Assembly (NCBI RefSeq): GCF_000719975.1
Contig: NZ_JOIJ01000016.1
Span: 1 to 64,000, forward strand
Reading direction: 5' to 3'
Source of the DNA: Prauserella rugosa
GTDB lineage: Bacteria; Actinomycetota; Actinomycetes; Mycobacteriales; Pseudonocardiaceae
DNA: 64,000 bases
The notes under the pieces were generated by a model. It had not been told where the DNA came from. It ran no database searches and saw only the letters and a list, made by a program, of their open reading frames with translations. The position numbers and the translations under genes are program-made. Below are positions 1-8,569 of this stretch, piece after piece (position 1 is the first letter of the stretch; the number at the start of each line of letters is the position of its first letter).

Positions 1-1032
1 CGTGCCCGGCAACTGGCCCTGCCCGGTCGCCCGACCCGGCATCGGCGCCGGCGCCACACCCGGCGGAGTGCCCCCGCCACCGCCGGGCAGGCTGCTGACA
101 TTGCCCGGACCGCCACCGCCGGGCACCGACGGGCCACCACTCGGACCACCCGAATACCCCGCAACACTGGTCGAATCCGACGGACCACCCGGAATATCGA
201 TCACCCCGGAGCCGCCGCCGATACCGCCCTTGTCGCCGGCACCGGCGGAGAAGGTCGGCGGCTGGGAGAACGCGGGCTGCTTCGACGCGGCCTGGTAGAG
301 GTTCTGGTCATAGGTGTTCATCACCTGCACGGCCTCCTGGTGGGCCGCGTCAGCCTTCTCCCGGGTCTCCATGGCCTGGTTGAATGCGCCGATCGGGTTG
401 AGCGGGTTGTCCTTGACCGCCGACCCGAAGTCCTTCATCAACCCGTTGGTCTCGACCGGCTCGGGCATCGAGTTCTTCGCACTCTCGGCCGCGTTCGACT
501 GCGCATACGTCGCCTCAGAGGCCAGCTGGGCGTTCGTGGCGTTCGAATCCGCCCACGTCGACATCTGGTTGAAGTAGCCGAACGCGTTCTCGGCGGCGTC
601 ACCCTCCCACTCGTGACGCGCCTTACCCACACTCTCGTTCGTCCGCTGCGACAGCCGATCCAGAACGCCCCTGATCTTCGAGAAGATCTCCGACATCTGG
701 TTTACCTGACCCGGGTCCAGGTTCGTGGTCACGAAGCCCTTCAGCTCGGCGTGCTGGCGACCCTGGTAGTCCTGGTTCGAGCCACTCAGCCCCTGCAGAA
801 CCTCCGCGTCCTTGGCGAGCTGCTGGATCTGCTGCTCGTTCATCCCCGACGCGCGAGCGTGCGCGATCAGCTCACCCATCCCCAGCGCACCGAGCGGGCC
901 GTCCATCGCCGCGCCCTGCGCCTGGTACATCGCTTCGCGCTGCTGAGGCGACAGTTCCGCACCGTCGGTGTCCGTGGCCCAGGTGCCCACCGGGCCTTGG
1001 GTACTGTTGCCGCCGTTGCCGGGCTGCGACAT
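1..1032 (-). CDS. ESX/type VII secreted WXG-PPE-like protein, truncated at window edge
   Basis: The reading frame runs from an ATG at 1032 to the window edge without a stop, so only the first 344 residues are visible. Residues 1-250 are rich in Ala/Gln and predicted helical, with a W-E-G (WXG) turn at residues 142-144, as in WXG100/PPE-type substrates of type VII secretion. From about residue 262 the protein becomes a Gly/Pro/Ser-rich low-complexity tail (GGPSG, PGGGG runs). There is no signal peptide, which fits ESX export. A related architecture occurs at 54900-56747. The exact family and the C-terminus are unknown. Confidence 0.75.
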   Translation of the reverse strand, partial: MSQPGNGGNSTQGPVGTWATDTDGAELSPQQREAMYQAQGAAMDGPLGALGMGELIAHARASGMNEQQIQQLAKDAEVLQGLSGSNQDYQGRQHAELKGFVTTNLDPGQVNQMSEIFSKIRGVLDRLSQRTNESVGKARHEWEGDAAENAFGYFNQMSTWADSNATNAQLASEATYAQSNAAESAKNSMPEPVETNGLMKDFGSAVKDNPLNPIGAFNQAMETREKADAAHQEAVQVMNTYDQNLYQAASKQPAFSQPPTFSAGAGDKGGIGGGSGVIDIPGGPSDSTSVAGYSGGPSGGPSVPGGGGPGNVSSLPGGGGGTPPGVAPAPMPGRATGQGQLPGT

Positions 1033-1260
1033 CGCTACTTCCCCCACCTCGTCATCGGGTCGTCACGAGACACGTGCGTGATCTGACGGTAGTGGGACGC
1101 CGCCCGCATGTCAGCGGTTCCCACGAGATCGCACACTCCGTGGGAACCTTGCCACACCGGCAGCCGCCCACACCGGGAGATCAGGCGCTTCACCCACCGT
1201 GACCTCGGCTGGCGGAAATCGGTCGATCACCGCTCCGGCGTTTCGCTACCGTCCCCGACG

Positions 1261-1998
1261 ATGCTTTCCCCCGACAACCGCGAGCTCGTCGCCGCCGCCG
1301 TCCGGCACGCCGAAGCCGTCAACGACGACGCCGACCACACGGTCGCAGCAGCCCTCCGACTGCGCAGCGGAGCCATCGTCCTCGGCGTCAACGCCTACCA
1401 CTTCCTGGGCGGCCCGTGTGGCGAGGTGAGCGCACTGGCCAACCGCGCCGCGTCGCACCCCGACGATCCGATCGTCGCCGTGGCGGCCGCCCACGGTCCC
1501 ACGGGGGACGTCATCCCACCGTGCGGAAAATGTCGACAAATCTTCTTCGATCTCGACCCCACGATCGCCTGCGTCGTCCGCGAAGCCAACGGCCTCACCG
1601 CCCTGCCGGTGAGCACGCTGTTGCCGCACGCCTTCGACTGGCGAGCCGCCGACGCACCGCAGCGCCTCTACATGTGGGAGGGCTACGAACAGAGCATCCG
1701 CGACGGCGACAAGACGCAGACCATCCGCATCGACGACCCCTTCCGGCCCGGCCCCGCCGACCTGGTCTTCGAGAAGGAATCCGGCGAGGTACTGACCATG
1801 CCCGCGGAGGTGCTGTCGGTCCGGACGACCACCCGGCGGGAGCTCACCGAGACCGACGCGCAGCGCGACGGCTTCGCCGACCTCGCCCAGCTCCACACCG
1901 CCCTGGACCAGCACTACCCGGGACTGGGTGACGACGCGCCGGTCGACGTCGTCGAGTTCGCCCTGACCCGTGACTCCGCCGGCACTCACCGCCGGTAG
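1261..1998 (+). CDS. Cytidine deaminase-like domain fused to ASCH domain
   Basis: This 245-residue protein joins two nucleoside-handling domains. Residues 1-125 are a zinc cytidine deaminase-type fold: the zinc motifs are PCGE (Cys53, catalytic Glu55) and PCGKC (Cys88, Cys91), most like blasticidin-S deaminase. Residues 136-238 look like an ASCH domain, with GDKTQT (Lys151, Thr154) and Glu232 in the places of the Lys/Thr/Glu catalytic triad of YqfB-type N4-acetylcytidine amidohydrolases. The ATG at 1261 starts just before the deaminase fold; longer in-frame starts add unrelated sequence. It overlaps the next gene tail-to-tail by 13 bp. Substrate is unknown; a modified cytidine or a nucleoside antibiotic is plausible. 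Confidence 0.8.
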   Translation: MLSPDNRELVAAAVRHAEAVNDDADHTVAAALRLRSGAIVLGVNAYHFLGGPCGEVSALANRAASHPDDPIVAVAAAHGPTGDVIPPCGKCRQIFFDLDPTIACVVREANGLTALPVSTLLPHAFDWRAADAPQRLYMWEGYEQSIRDGDKTQTIRIDDPFRPGPADLVFEKESGEVLTMPAEVLSVRTTTRRELTETDAQRDGFADLAQLHTALDQHYPGLGDDAPVDVVEFALTRDSAGTHRR

Positions 1999-2510
1999 AC
2001 GCGCACCGACTCGTCGAAGAACACGGGCAGGTCGAGAAACGACATGAGCGCCAGTACCGCCGTGACCGGGAGGAACCCCACGCCGAGGTAGCGAAACATT
2101 CCCCGCCAGAACCCGACGCGCTTGCCGCTGTCGCACCGGAGCGACACGACCCCCGTCAGCGCCTGCCCCGGCGAACGCATGCACCCGTACAGCGCCCCGA
2201 AGACCAACAACAGCGCGGGGTAGACACTGAACGCCGTCGCTGCCATGACGGGATCGTCGGCGACTCCCTTCGCCGCCGCGAGGACCGCACCTGCGACCAC
2301 CCCCGCGGCGAGTACCACGACGAACGTTCCGTCGATGATCCGCGCCCACCAACGACGGGCCGCCGACGCGCGCGGCAGGAAGACCGCGCCTCGGTACACG
2401 CCGTTGCCGTCCTTGCCGGAGACTCGTTCCCCAGGCGGAAACACACCGGGAACGGGGCCGGGATACGGCTCGTGTTGCGGCGGAACGCCACCGTGCGGGC
2501 TCGGCATCAT
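1986..2510 (-). CDS. RDD family membrane protein
   Basis: A 174-residue protein with a Pro-rich cytoplasmic head (residues 1-30) and three hydrophobic segments at about 55-78, 92-112 and 140-165. The motif R-R-W-W-A-R-I-I-D-G opening the first helix is the Arg/Asp signature of RDD proteins. Family members are poorly characterised, some being linked to ion transport. The gene converges with the deaminase-ASCH gene and overlaps its 3' end. Two adjacent ATGs (2510 and 2507) are possible starts. Confidence 0.75.
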   Translation of the reverse strand: MMPSPHGGVPPQHEPYPGPVPGVFPPGERVSGKDGNGVYRGAVFLPRASAARRWWARIIDGTFVVVLAAGVVAGAVLAAAKGVADDPVMAATAFSVYPALLLVFGALYGCMRSPGQALTGVVSLRCDSGKRVGFWRGMFRYLGVGFLPVTAVLALMSFLDLPVFFDESVRVYRR

Positions 2511-2629
2511 CCCGCCACGGTAGCCGCCTGAGTTCGGGACACCCCCGTTTTCCGTCCGTTCGGATTCTGCTCACACGGCGGAACCGAACGCTGCGCACAT
2601 CCGTCCGATCCGGCCACATTCGACAGAGC

Positions 2630-3052
2630 ATGCGACGGAGGTCCGATGCGGCCCGAATTCTTCGCCGGATCCGAAACCGGACACCGGGCCGGCACGTCGA
2701 AGCTCGCACGAACAGACACGTCAAGCTGAGCCTCTTGGCCGCGGCAATGTGCATCCTTCCATTGTGGATAGTCGTCCGGCGGGAATGGGTGCTTCAGGCA
2801 GCTGGCGAGGGGACGCGGTACTTCTATCTCGACTGGGCCGCCGTGATCGGCGGAATCGGCGCGATCTGGATCGGCGTCGTCCTGTTCCGCAGTGAACGTC
2901 GACCGCGCTGGGCGATCGCCGTCACCGCGGTGGTACTGGTACTGGGGGCGTTCCAGGTGGTGCGCGGCACCGGCGTACTGCCCACCCTCACCGGCTGTGT
3001 GAGCGACTCCGGTTCGCTCGGTTTCTGCACGCCGTCGGAGATCGTCTCTTAG
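2630..3052 (+). CDS. Small hypothetical membrane protein
   Basis: A 140-residue product with an Arg-rich N-terminus (residues 1-30) and three hydrophobic segments near residues 33-50, 65-83 and 93-112, followed by a short tail with two Cys (CVSDSGSLGFC) that could form an external disulfide. No family was recognised. The ribosome binding site before 2630 is weak and in-frame ATG 2747 is an alternative start that would remove the first helix. It lies 74 bp before another two-helix membrane protein on the same strand. Confidence 0.5.
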   Translation: MRRRSDAARILRRIRNRTPGRHVEARTNRHVKLSLLAAAMCILPLWIVVRREWVLQAAGEGTRYFYLDWAAVIGGIGAIWIGVVLFRSERRPRWAIAVTAVVLVLGAFQVVRGTGVLPTLTGCVSDSGSLGFCTPSEIVS

Positions 3053-3126
3053 CCGACAGTCAGGACCAGCGATAGCGGCGGCCTCACACCCGTCCAATCT
3101 CCGAACGCCACCCACGGGAGAACCGA

Positions 3127-3855
3127 ATGCTGCACAGCCACGAAGCCGCGGAGCTACGGCGACGTGAGTCCCGCAAGCCGATCCGCTGGCTACTGGTCGC
3201 GCTCGGCTCCCTGGTAGCGGCATTGATCCCGGTCCTGATCGCGGTGTCGACAAGTGGCGGTGTCGATCATCTGCTCGGCCGAACCGAACCCGTCACCGCG
3301 ACCGTGGAGCGAGTCGACGTGTCCGGGAAATGCAAACATCGCACCGAGCACCGCATCACCGCGGCCTGGCACCTGGACGGACACCCCGGCCGCGGCGAGT
3401 ATCGGCGGTGCGGCGACCCGCCCGCCGAGGGTTCGGCCGTCGAACTGTGGATCGGCGACGACGGACACATCGAACAGGAGTCACCCACCGCGACTCGCAA
3501 CGGAATCGGTGGCCTGAGCTTGGTGATGGCGGCCCTCGTGTGGGTGTTGTCCGTCGCGATCCTGGTTCCCGCCGGACGACGACGGCGACGTCTGCTCGCC
3601 ACGGGTAGCCTGCCGCTCGCTCAGGCCGTGCCCGTAGAGCTCCACGTGAGCAGGAGGGTTCGCATGACGGTCCACGATCCGGCTGGTCGCAGGCATGTCG
3701 TCATCGAGCCCGTACTGCACAGCGGACGGGGACGGCGCCTGACCGGCTCGTGGTGGCTGTACCCGGTCCCGAACGGCAACGACAGGCGACGGTCCGGCCT
3801 CCTCGTCCGCGGTCACGAACGCTGCTGGATCGACATGCCGGGCACCATCCGCTGA
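3127..3855 (+). CDS. Two-helix membrane protein with external loop (Rv1733c-like architecture)
   Basis: A 242-residue protein: a charged N-terminus, one membrane helix at about 20-42, an approximately 80-residue loop beginning TATVERVDVSGKC with two Cys, a second helix near 128-150, and a basic cytoplasmic C-terminal domain. This helix-loop-helix layout resembles the actinobacterial Rv1733c-type membrane proteins, but that assignment rests on layout only. A purine-rich site (GGGAGAA) precedes the ATG. Function unknown. Confidence 0.6.
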   Translation: MLHSHEAAELRRRESRKPIRWLLVALGSLVAALIPVLIAVSTSGGVDHLLGRTEPVTATVERVDVSGKCKHRTEHRITAAWHLDGHPGRGEYRRCGDPPAEGSAVELWIGDDGHIEQESPTATRNGIGGLSLVMAALVWVLSVAILVPAGRRRRRLLATGSLPLAQAVPVELHVSRRVRMTVHDPAGRRHVVIEPVLHSGRGRRLTGSWWLYPVPNGNDRRRSGLLVRGHERCWIDMPGTIR

Positions 3856-3860
3856 TCCCG

Positions 3861-4475
3861 TCAGTCCGCACGCACCGCCGCGATCGCGCCGTGCGGCCGG
3901 TGTCCCGGGTCGACGCGGGTGTCCCTTGCGATGACCGTAAACCCGGCCTCCTCGATCTTCTTCCCGAGTGACTCGACCGGCCAGAAGTAGGCCGTGGTCA
4001 CCGCGTGATCGAACGCCTCGAGCTCCCCGCCTTCGAAGAATCCGACGAGCAGTCCACCGCCCGGAGCGACACATCGCGCGAACTCGCCGAGAATGTCACC
4101 GATCCGCTCCGGCGGTGTGTGGATAAGCGAATACCACGCAAGGATTCCGGACAGGCTCGCGTCGCCGGCGTCGAGCGCTTCGCCGCGGCCCAGCGCGATG
4201 TCGAGGTGCGGATACCGATTGCGCGCGTGCGCGACGAATTCGGGCGTCGGGTCCACACCGGACACGGAAAGGCCGCGTTCGTGCAACCACTGCGTCCAGT
4301 GGCCGGGCCCGCATCCGACGTCCACGATCGGCCCGTCGCGGTGTTCGTCGGCCCACCTGCCGACGAAGGCGCGATCGGGGGCGGCCAGCGCATCGACGGT
4401 GCCGAGCAGTTCGATGTACTCGGCGGCACGCCTGCCGTACGCCTGACTCGTCTGTTCCGTCGTCACGCCAGGCAT
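3861..4475 (-). CDS. Class I SAM-dependent methyltransferase
   Basis: A 204-residue Rossmann-fold methyltransferase. The SAM-binding motif I is VDVGCGPGHWT, followed by the acidic motif SGVDPTPEF and the motif IV/post-I segment LAWYSLIHTPPERI. The ATG at 4475 gives a normal-length protein; upstream in-frame ATGs at 4490 and 4520 would only add a short repeat of MP-V/T units created by GGCATTG-like DNA repeats. It lies downstream of a frameshifted hydrolase on the same strand. The methyl acceptor cannot be inferred. Confidence 0.8.
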   Translation of the reverse strand: MPGVTTEQTSQAYGRRAAEYIELLGTVDALAAPDRAFVGRWADEHRDGPIVDVGCGPGHWTQWLHERGLSVSGVDPTPEFVAHARNRYPHLDIALGRGEALDAGDASLSGILAWYSLIHTPPERIGDILGEFARCVAPGGGLLVGFFEGGELEAFDHAVTTAYFWPVESLGKKIEEAGFTVIARDTRVDPGHRPHGAIAAVRAD

Positions 4476-4563
4476 TGTCACACTGGGCATTGTCCCACCA
4501 GGCGCTGGCACGGCGGGCATTGCGGCACCGGACGTCGGGGCTTCAGGCGTGTGGCGTCGGAGA

Positions 4564-5384
4564 TCACACCGCGAGCGTCTCGCGGAACCACTCGGTGAGG
4601 ATCGAGTCGACGGCGCGTGCCGTGGCACGTTGCGGAGCCGGTTCCATGCCGGGCTCGTCGGCCAGTGGGTGCGCGAGATCGGGTACCGGCGCGAGGCGCA
4701 CGGCGTCCGGTTCGGGGTGGCCGCGGCGTACTGCATCGACGAGGTCGGCGGCGTCCCTGCGGAACTCCGCATGGTCCTCCTCGCCGCTCACCACCAACAG
4801 CGAAGGACATTCGACACCGTCGAGACGGGCGACGTAGTCGTGGTCGTCGACGATCCGGTGCGCCTCGGGCGTCCAGACGTACGGCGTGCCCGACATCGGC
4901 GCGACGTACGGCACCACCGAGCGCGCACCGCGGGATTGACGAGCGCGGCCGTGCCGATCGGAACGTCGCCACCTGCAAGGACCTCCAGGACGACCGCTCC
5001 TCCCAACGAGCCGCCGAGCACCCCGACCGGCCCGTCGACAATCGGCAGCTGCGACCGCAACGCATCGAGTACGGCGGGGAACTCGGCCGCCGCCTCCCGG
5101 ACGAAGGGGACCAGGAACGCGCGTACCGCGTCCCGGCGGGCGAGTTCGACGACCGCGTCGACACTGCCGTCCACCATGCGCCCACCGCACATCGGCATCG
5201 CCAGATGCACGCGCCACGCCGGGACGTCCGCCATGGGCAAGGCGGCCGCGAACGCCGCGTCGGTGCGCGGCGCGTCGAGCATGTGCCACGTGATGATCAG
5301 AGCGGCGCGGCCGTCGACCCCACGGGGTGGCAGCGCGGTGTACGGCACGCCCGCGGCGCTACCGGTGATCGTCTGCATACGCAC
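4564..5384 (-). pseudogene. Alpha/beta hydrolase (dienelactone hydrolase-like), frameshifted
   Basis: The N-terminal two thirds are read from ATG 5384: a beta-strand-rich start (MRMQTITGSAAGVPYTALPP) and the nucleophile elbow GGSLGG. The remainder, with the acid region (VVSGEEDHAEF) and the catalytic-His region (DLAHPLADEPG), is in another frame and ends at 4564. Joining the frames needs one base added in the GCGCGC tract at about 4930-4935, giving a continuous NPAVR-RSVVPYVAP junction and a protein of about 273 residues. It could be a real mutation or a base-call error. The high coding quality on both sides suggests the lesion is recent or artefactual. Confidence 0.75.
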
Positions 5385-5472
5385 CCCCGTCGGCTCGGTG
5401 GTGAGCAGCCTACGAAGGCACGCGGTCCGCCGGAACGGCTTCCGCCGAGGGCGAAACCGCCGAGAACACCCG

Positions 5473-6705
5473 TCAACGGTCCACGATGAGCTTCACGATG
5501 TCGTCGGTCGACGGAGCGTCGGCGATCTGGGCGGAGAGCTCGCCCGCGACCTTCCGGTACCGGTCCCGCCTCAGCACCTCCCGCACCGCACGGCGGAGGG
5601 TCCGCACCGGGAGTGAGGGACGGGCGTACCCCAGGCCGGCACCCGACCACGACACCCGCGCGGCGACCTCGGGCTTGTCCTGACTCGCCCCGACGACCAC
5701 CAGCGGCACCCCGTAGCGCAACGCATGGTTGACACCGCCGTATCCACCGTTGCTGACCATGACGTCGCACCGTGGCAACAGTTCGTCGTAGGGCAGGAAG
5801 TCGGCGACGCGCACGTTCGGCGGGAGCGGGTCGGTGCGCGGCATGGTGCCGCACGTCGTGGCCACCACGAGCACGTCCTCGTCGGCCAGCGCCTCGATGG
5901 TGGGCTCGACGAGCATGCCGAGGTCGTCGTTGGCGACCGTCCCCTGGGTCACGTGGACGACGGGCCGCGAACCGTCCAGCTCGTGCCACCACTCCGGCAG
6001 GTCGTGTTCACTGGCCGAGCTGGTGGTGGTCGGACCGATGAAGTGCACGGGAGCGGGCAGCGTGCGCGGGAACTCGAAGCCGGGGCAGGTCATCTGCAGC
6101 ACGCCGTCGCTGCACATCGGCCAGTCCATGAAGCACAGCCCGGTCTCGACTCCCACCAGCTCGTGGACACCGCGTTCGGCGATCTGCTGAGCCGGCGCCA
6201 TCATCCACCCCATGAACCGCCTCATGACCGCGCCGCGGACCCGGTCGAGCGGGCGACGGGACGGCGGGCGGTACGGCGTCGGCGCGGTCAGCGGCAGGAA
6301 GCCCAGCGCCAGCACCCGCGGACGGTCCTCGCGATTCACCAGCGCCATCCCCGCGGCGAACAGCGGATCGCAGAGCACGACGTCGACGCCGCAGGCCAGC
6401 ACTTTGTCGACCGTGCGCAGCTGCTGCGACATCGCGCCCGCGAACCGCGACAGCTCGAACCGTCCCAGCTTCGGCCCGCGCAGTCCCTCGCGGCCGGGGA
6501 TCGAGCCGTTCAGGTCGGTCTCGTCGAAGTCGACCTCGCCGGGCAGCACGGTCACGTCGGCGCCGAGCTCGGTGAAGGCGTCGCGATACCGGGCGCCGGT
6601 GATGACCGCGACGTCGTGTCCCGCCGCGACCAGGGCGGCGACCAGCGGTTTGGTGGGCCCGACGTGCCCTCGGGCCGGTTGGACGCAGACGAGTACCGAG
6701 GACAT
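5473..6705 (-). CDS. Macrolide-type UDP-glycosyltransferase (GT1/MGT family)
   Basis: A 410-residue GT-B glycosyltransferase. The N-terminal domain begins SSVLVCVQPARGHVGPTKPL with the His-rich loop typical of this family. The C-terminal nucleotide-sugar domain holds VVHVTQGTVAN and the MVSNGGYGGVNHALRYGVP motif, near the usual HGG sugar-donor signature (here N-G-G). The ATG at 6705 is preceded by GGGAGGGACG. It is divergent from a TetR regulator across a 54-bp gap containing a perfect inverted repeat, suggesting drug-inducible control. The likely role is glycosylating a hydrophobic antibiotic or other small molecule; substrate unproven. Confidence 0.85.
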   Translation of the reverse strand: MSSVLVCVQPARGHVGPTKPLVAALVAAGHDVAVITGARYRDAFTELGADVTVLPGEVDFDETDLNGSIPGREGLRGPKLGRFELSRFAGAMSQQLRTVDKVLACGVDVVLCDPLFAAGMALVNREDRPRVLALGFLPLTAPTPYRPPSRRPLDRVRGAVMRRFMGWMMAPAQQIAERGVHELVGVETGLCFMDWPMCSDGVLQMTCPGFEFPRTLPAPVHFIGPTTTSSASEHDLPEWWHELDGSRPVVHVTQGTVANDDLGMLVEPTIEALADEDVLVVATTCGTMPRTDPLPPNVRVADFLPYDELLPRCDVMVSNGGYGGVNHALRYGVPLVVVGASQDKPEVAARVSWSGAGLGYARPSLPVRTLRRAVREVLRRDRYRKVAGELSAQIADAPSTDDIVKLIVDR

Positions 6706-6735
6706 GACGTCCCTCCCGGGTGGTCGATATTTCAC

Positions 6736-6750
6736 CGATACGATGTATCG
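6736..6750. promoter_or_regulatory. Palindromic operator between glycosyltransferase and tetR
   Basis: The sequence CGATAC-GAT-GTATCG is a perfect 6-3-6 inverted repeat, sitting 9 bp before the TetR start codon and 30 bp before the glycosyltransferase start. Its size and location are typical of a TetR-family operator controlling both divergent genes. Binding by the adjacent regulator is an inference. Confidence 0.65.
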
Positions 6751-6759
6751 TCTAAATCG

Positions 6760-7422
6760 ATGGTAGCCGAATCGTCCGAAGCGCGCCGCCCCCGCCGCGG
6801 GTACGAATCTCCCGTGCGCCGCGAACGCGCTCAGCGCACCCGGGAGCACGTGATCGCCACCGCGGCCACGCTGTTCGCCGAGCACGGCTACGCCGCGACG
6901 AGCATGCGGCGGATCGCCACCGAGGCGGGTGTCGGTCTCGAGACCGTGACCCAGACCGGACGCAAGGCGGATCTGCTCCTGGCCGCGTTCCGGTCGCAGC
7001 TCGCCGACAGCCCGGACGCGATCGACCTGACCGAGCTGATCGGCATGCCGACACCCGGCGACCTGGAGACCACGCTGCAGGCGGCCGTCGCGGCGCTGGC
7101 CGAACGGCTTCGCGACTCGCTGGGGATCTGGCGCGCATTCACGGTGGCGGCGGCGACCGACGACACGATCGCCGCCGTGCGCAGCGAACTCGCCGCGGCC
7201 CGGCGGCGCGACATCGCGAGCTGGCTCGCCACCTACGAGGACGCGGGCATGCTCGCACCGCGCGACGAGACCGCGCGCGGACGCCTCGCCGACGCGCTCG
7301 GCCTGCTCGTGTCCCACGACGCCTACGACCAACTCGTCGGCGTGTGCGGTTGGCCGCACACCGACTTCGTCACGTGGACGGCGGCCGCGATCGCGAACCA
7401 ACTGCGGGGCACCCACCCGTGA
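6760..7422 (+). CDS. TetR family transcriptional regulator
   Basis: A 220-residue regulator. Residues 20-70 form the TetR helix-turn-helix (REHVIATAATLFAEHGYAAT, then RRIATEAGVGLETV). The C-terminal ligand domain is all-helical, ends at about residue 215 and is diverged. The ATG at 6760 is 10 bp downstream of a perfect palindrome, and the gene is divergent from a macrolide-type glycosyltransferase. It is therefore a candidate local repressor responding to the sugar acceptor. Confidence 0.85.
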   Translation: MVAESSEARRPRRGYESPVRRERAQRTREHVIATAATLFAEHGYAATSMRRIATEAGVGLETVTQTGRKADLLLAAFRSQLADSPDAIDLTELIGMPTPGDLETTLQAAVAALAERLRDSLGIWRAFTVAAATDDTIAAVRSELAAARRRDIASWLATYEDAGMLAPRDETARGRLADALGLLVSHDAYDQLVGVCGWPHTDFVTWTAAAIANQLRGTHP

Positions 7423-7661
7423 CCATCCATCGTGGGCGGCCGCTGCCGAAACCGGAAACGCTGCCCGCCACCGTCGTCGACGTGTATAACAAGAGGTGCT
7501 CGTCGAGCTCGACCGCGGCGCCGTACCGACGACTTAGGATCCGCCGAGCTCAGCGACGGTCGTCACCGGCCGCCCCGTGACCTGCGGGCGAGCGGTGACC
7601 ATGCTCACGCGCGGCCACCTGGACTCGGGCACATGGGACCTCGGGCGTTATCCTTCCGCGC

Positions 7662-7757
7662 GTGGAGATCCTGTTTACGGTACTGCTGATCCTGGCCATC
7701 GCCGCGTCGATGTGGTTCATGGGCTACGTCGTCTACCGCCTGTACGCGGACCACTGA
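7662..7757 (+). CDS. 31-residue single-helix membrane microprotein (putative, possibly leaderless)
   Basis: A short frame from GTG 7662 to TGA 7757 encodes a 31-residue protein: MEILFTVLLILAIAASMWF forms one membrane helix, followed by a Tyr/Arg-rich tail ending ADH. There is no evident Shine-Dalgarno site. A TATCCT hexamer about 8 bp upstream of the GTG would place transcription initiation at or near the start codon, as in leaderless actinobacterial messages. It precedes the FABP gene on the same strand by 54 bp. No family was recognised; coding is inferred from the amphipathic-free hydrophobic composition and context. Confidence 0.4.
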   Translation: MEILFTVLLILAIAASMWFMGYVVYRLYADH

Positions 7758-7811
7758 GCCGTCCCGAACGCTGAGTGAGCCCCCGAACGTTGAGTAAGGC
7801 GGAGTAGTCAC

Positions 7812-8432
7812 ATGTCGAGCGGCGACGACGCCATCGAGGCCGCGGCGCAGCGCGCCAAGCAGACGGCCCACCGCAACATCCCGCAGCTGGACGACCTGCC
7901 GATCCCCGGCGACACGGCCAACCTGCGCGAGGGCGAGAACCTGGGCGACGCATGCCTCGCGCTGCTGCCGCTCGTCGGCGTGTGGCGCGGCGAGGGCGAG
8001 GTCAACTACCCGACCATGGACGAGCCGCAGCGCATCGCGCAGCAGCTCACCATCGCCCACGACGGCCGTCCGTTCCTCTACCACGAGGCCCGGTCGTGGC
8101 TGCTCGACGCGGACGGCAACGTCATCCGGCCCGCCGCCCGCGAGACCGGCTGGTGGCGCCCGCAGCCCGACGACACGATCGAGCTCCTGCTCGCGCACTC
8201 GTCCGGCATCATCGAGCTGTTCTACGGCACGGCGCGTGGCCAGTCGGCCTGGCAGTTGGCCACGGACGCGGTCGTGCGGTCGCAGACGGCGAAGGACGTC
8301 ACCGCGGCCGAGCGGCTGTACGGGATCATGCCCGACGGCAGCGGCAACCTCGGCTACGTCGAGGAGCGCGCCATGATGGGCCACCCGAAGACCCCGCACG
8401 TCTCCCTCGTCCTGGAACGCGTCGTCGGCTGA
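7812..8432 (+). CDS. FABP/nitrobindin family protein (putative peroxynitrite isomerase)
   Basis: A 206-residue protein whose residues 50-205 form the ten-strand heme-binding barrel of the THAP4/nitrobindin (DUF1794) family, related to Rv0813c of M. tuberculosis. The family signature G-V-W-R-G-E-G-E-V-N-Y-P-T is intact near residues 56-68. Family members bind heme b and isomerise peroxynitrite to nitrate. The heme-ligating His cannot be placed with certainty by eye. The N-terminal 45 residues are a charged extension. The order FABP, aminodeoxychorismate lyase, YgfZ matches the mycobacterial locus. Confidence 0.85.
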   Translation: MSSGDDAIEAAAQRAKQTAHRNIPQLDDLPIPGDTANLREGENLGDACLALLPLVGVWRGEGEVNYPTMDEPQRIAQQLTIAHDGRPFLYHEARSWLLDADGNVIRPAARETGWWRPQPDDTIELLLAHSSGIIELFYGTARGQSAWQLATDAVVRSQTAKDVTAAERLYGIMPDGSGNLGYVEERAMMGHPKTPHVSLVLERVVG

Positions 8433-8435
8433 ACC

Positions 8436-8555
8436 CTCCCGAGGGCCCTTTGGTTGCGTTCAACGCGACCAATCTTCCCATCGCGACGCCCGCCATCGGT
8501 GCGACAGCGAAGGGAACATTAGTTGCGTTCAACGCGACTATGGGGCCCTCGGGAG
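8436..8555. repeat. Long-form composite palindromic intergenic repeat (copy A)
   Basis: About 120 bp between convergent genes. Two inverted half-elements start with CTCCCGAGGGCCC and each holds an internal sub-palindrome GTTGCGTTCAACGCGAC (near 8454 and 8522), followed by an AAT(C/G)TTCCC-type inner boundary and a roughly 30-bp centre. The same family recurs at 18398, 38487 and 60077. The position between two gene ends would suit bidirectional termination, but other copies lie elsewhere. Confidence 0.85.
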
Positions 8556-8569
8556 CTTTAAACGCTCCG

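Noticed and set aside
5725..6759. Long plus-strand frame opposite the glycosyltransferase
   Set aside because: High GC keeps antisense frames open; the minus-strand product has all GT1 motifs, and the TetR protein starts properly only at 6760.
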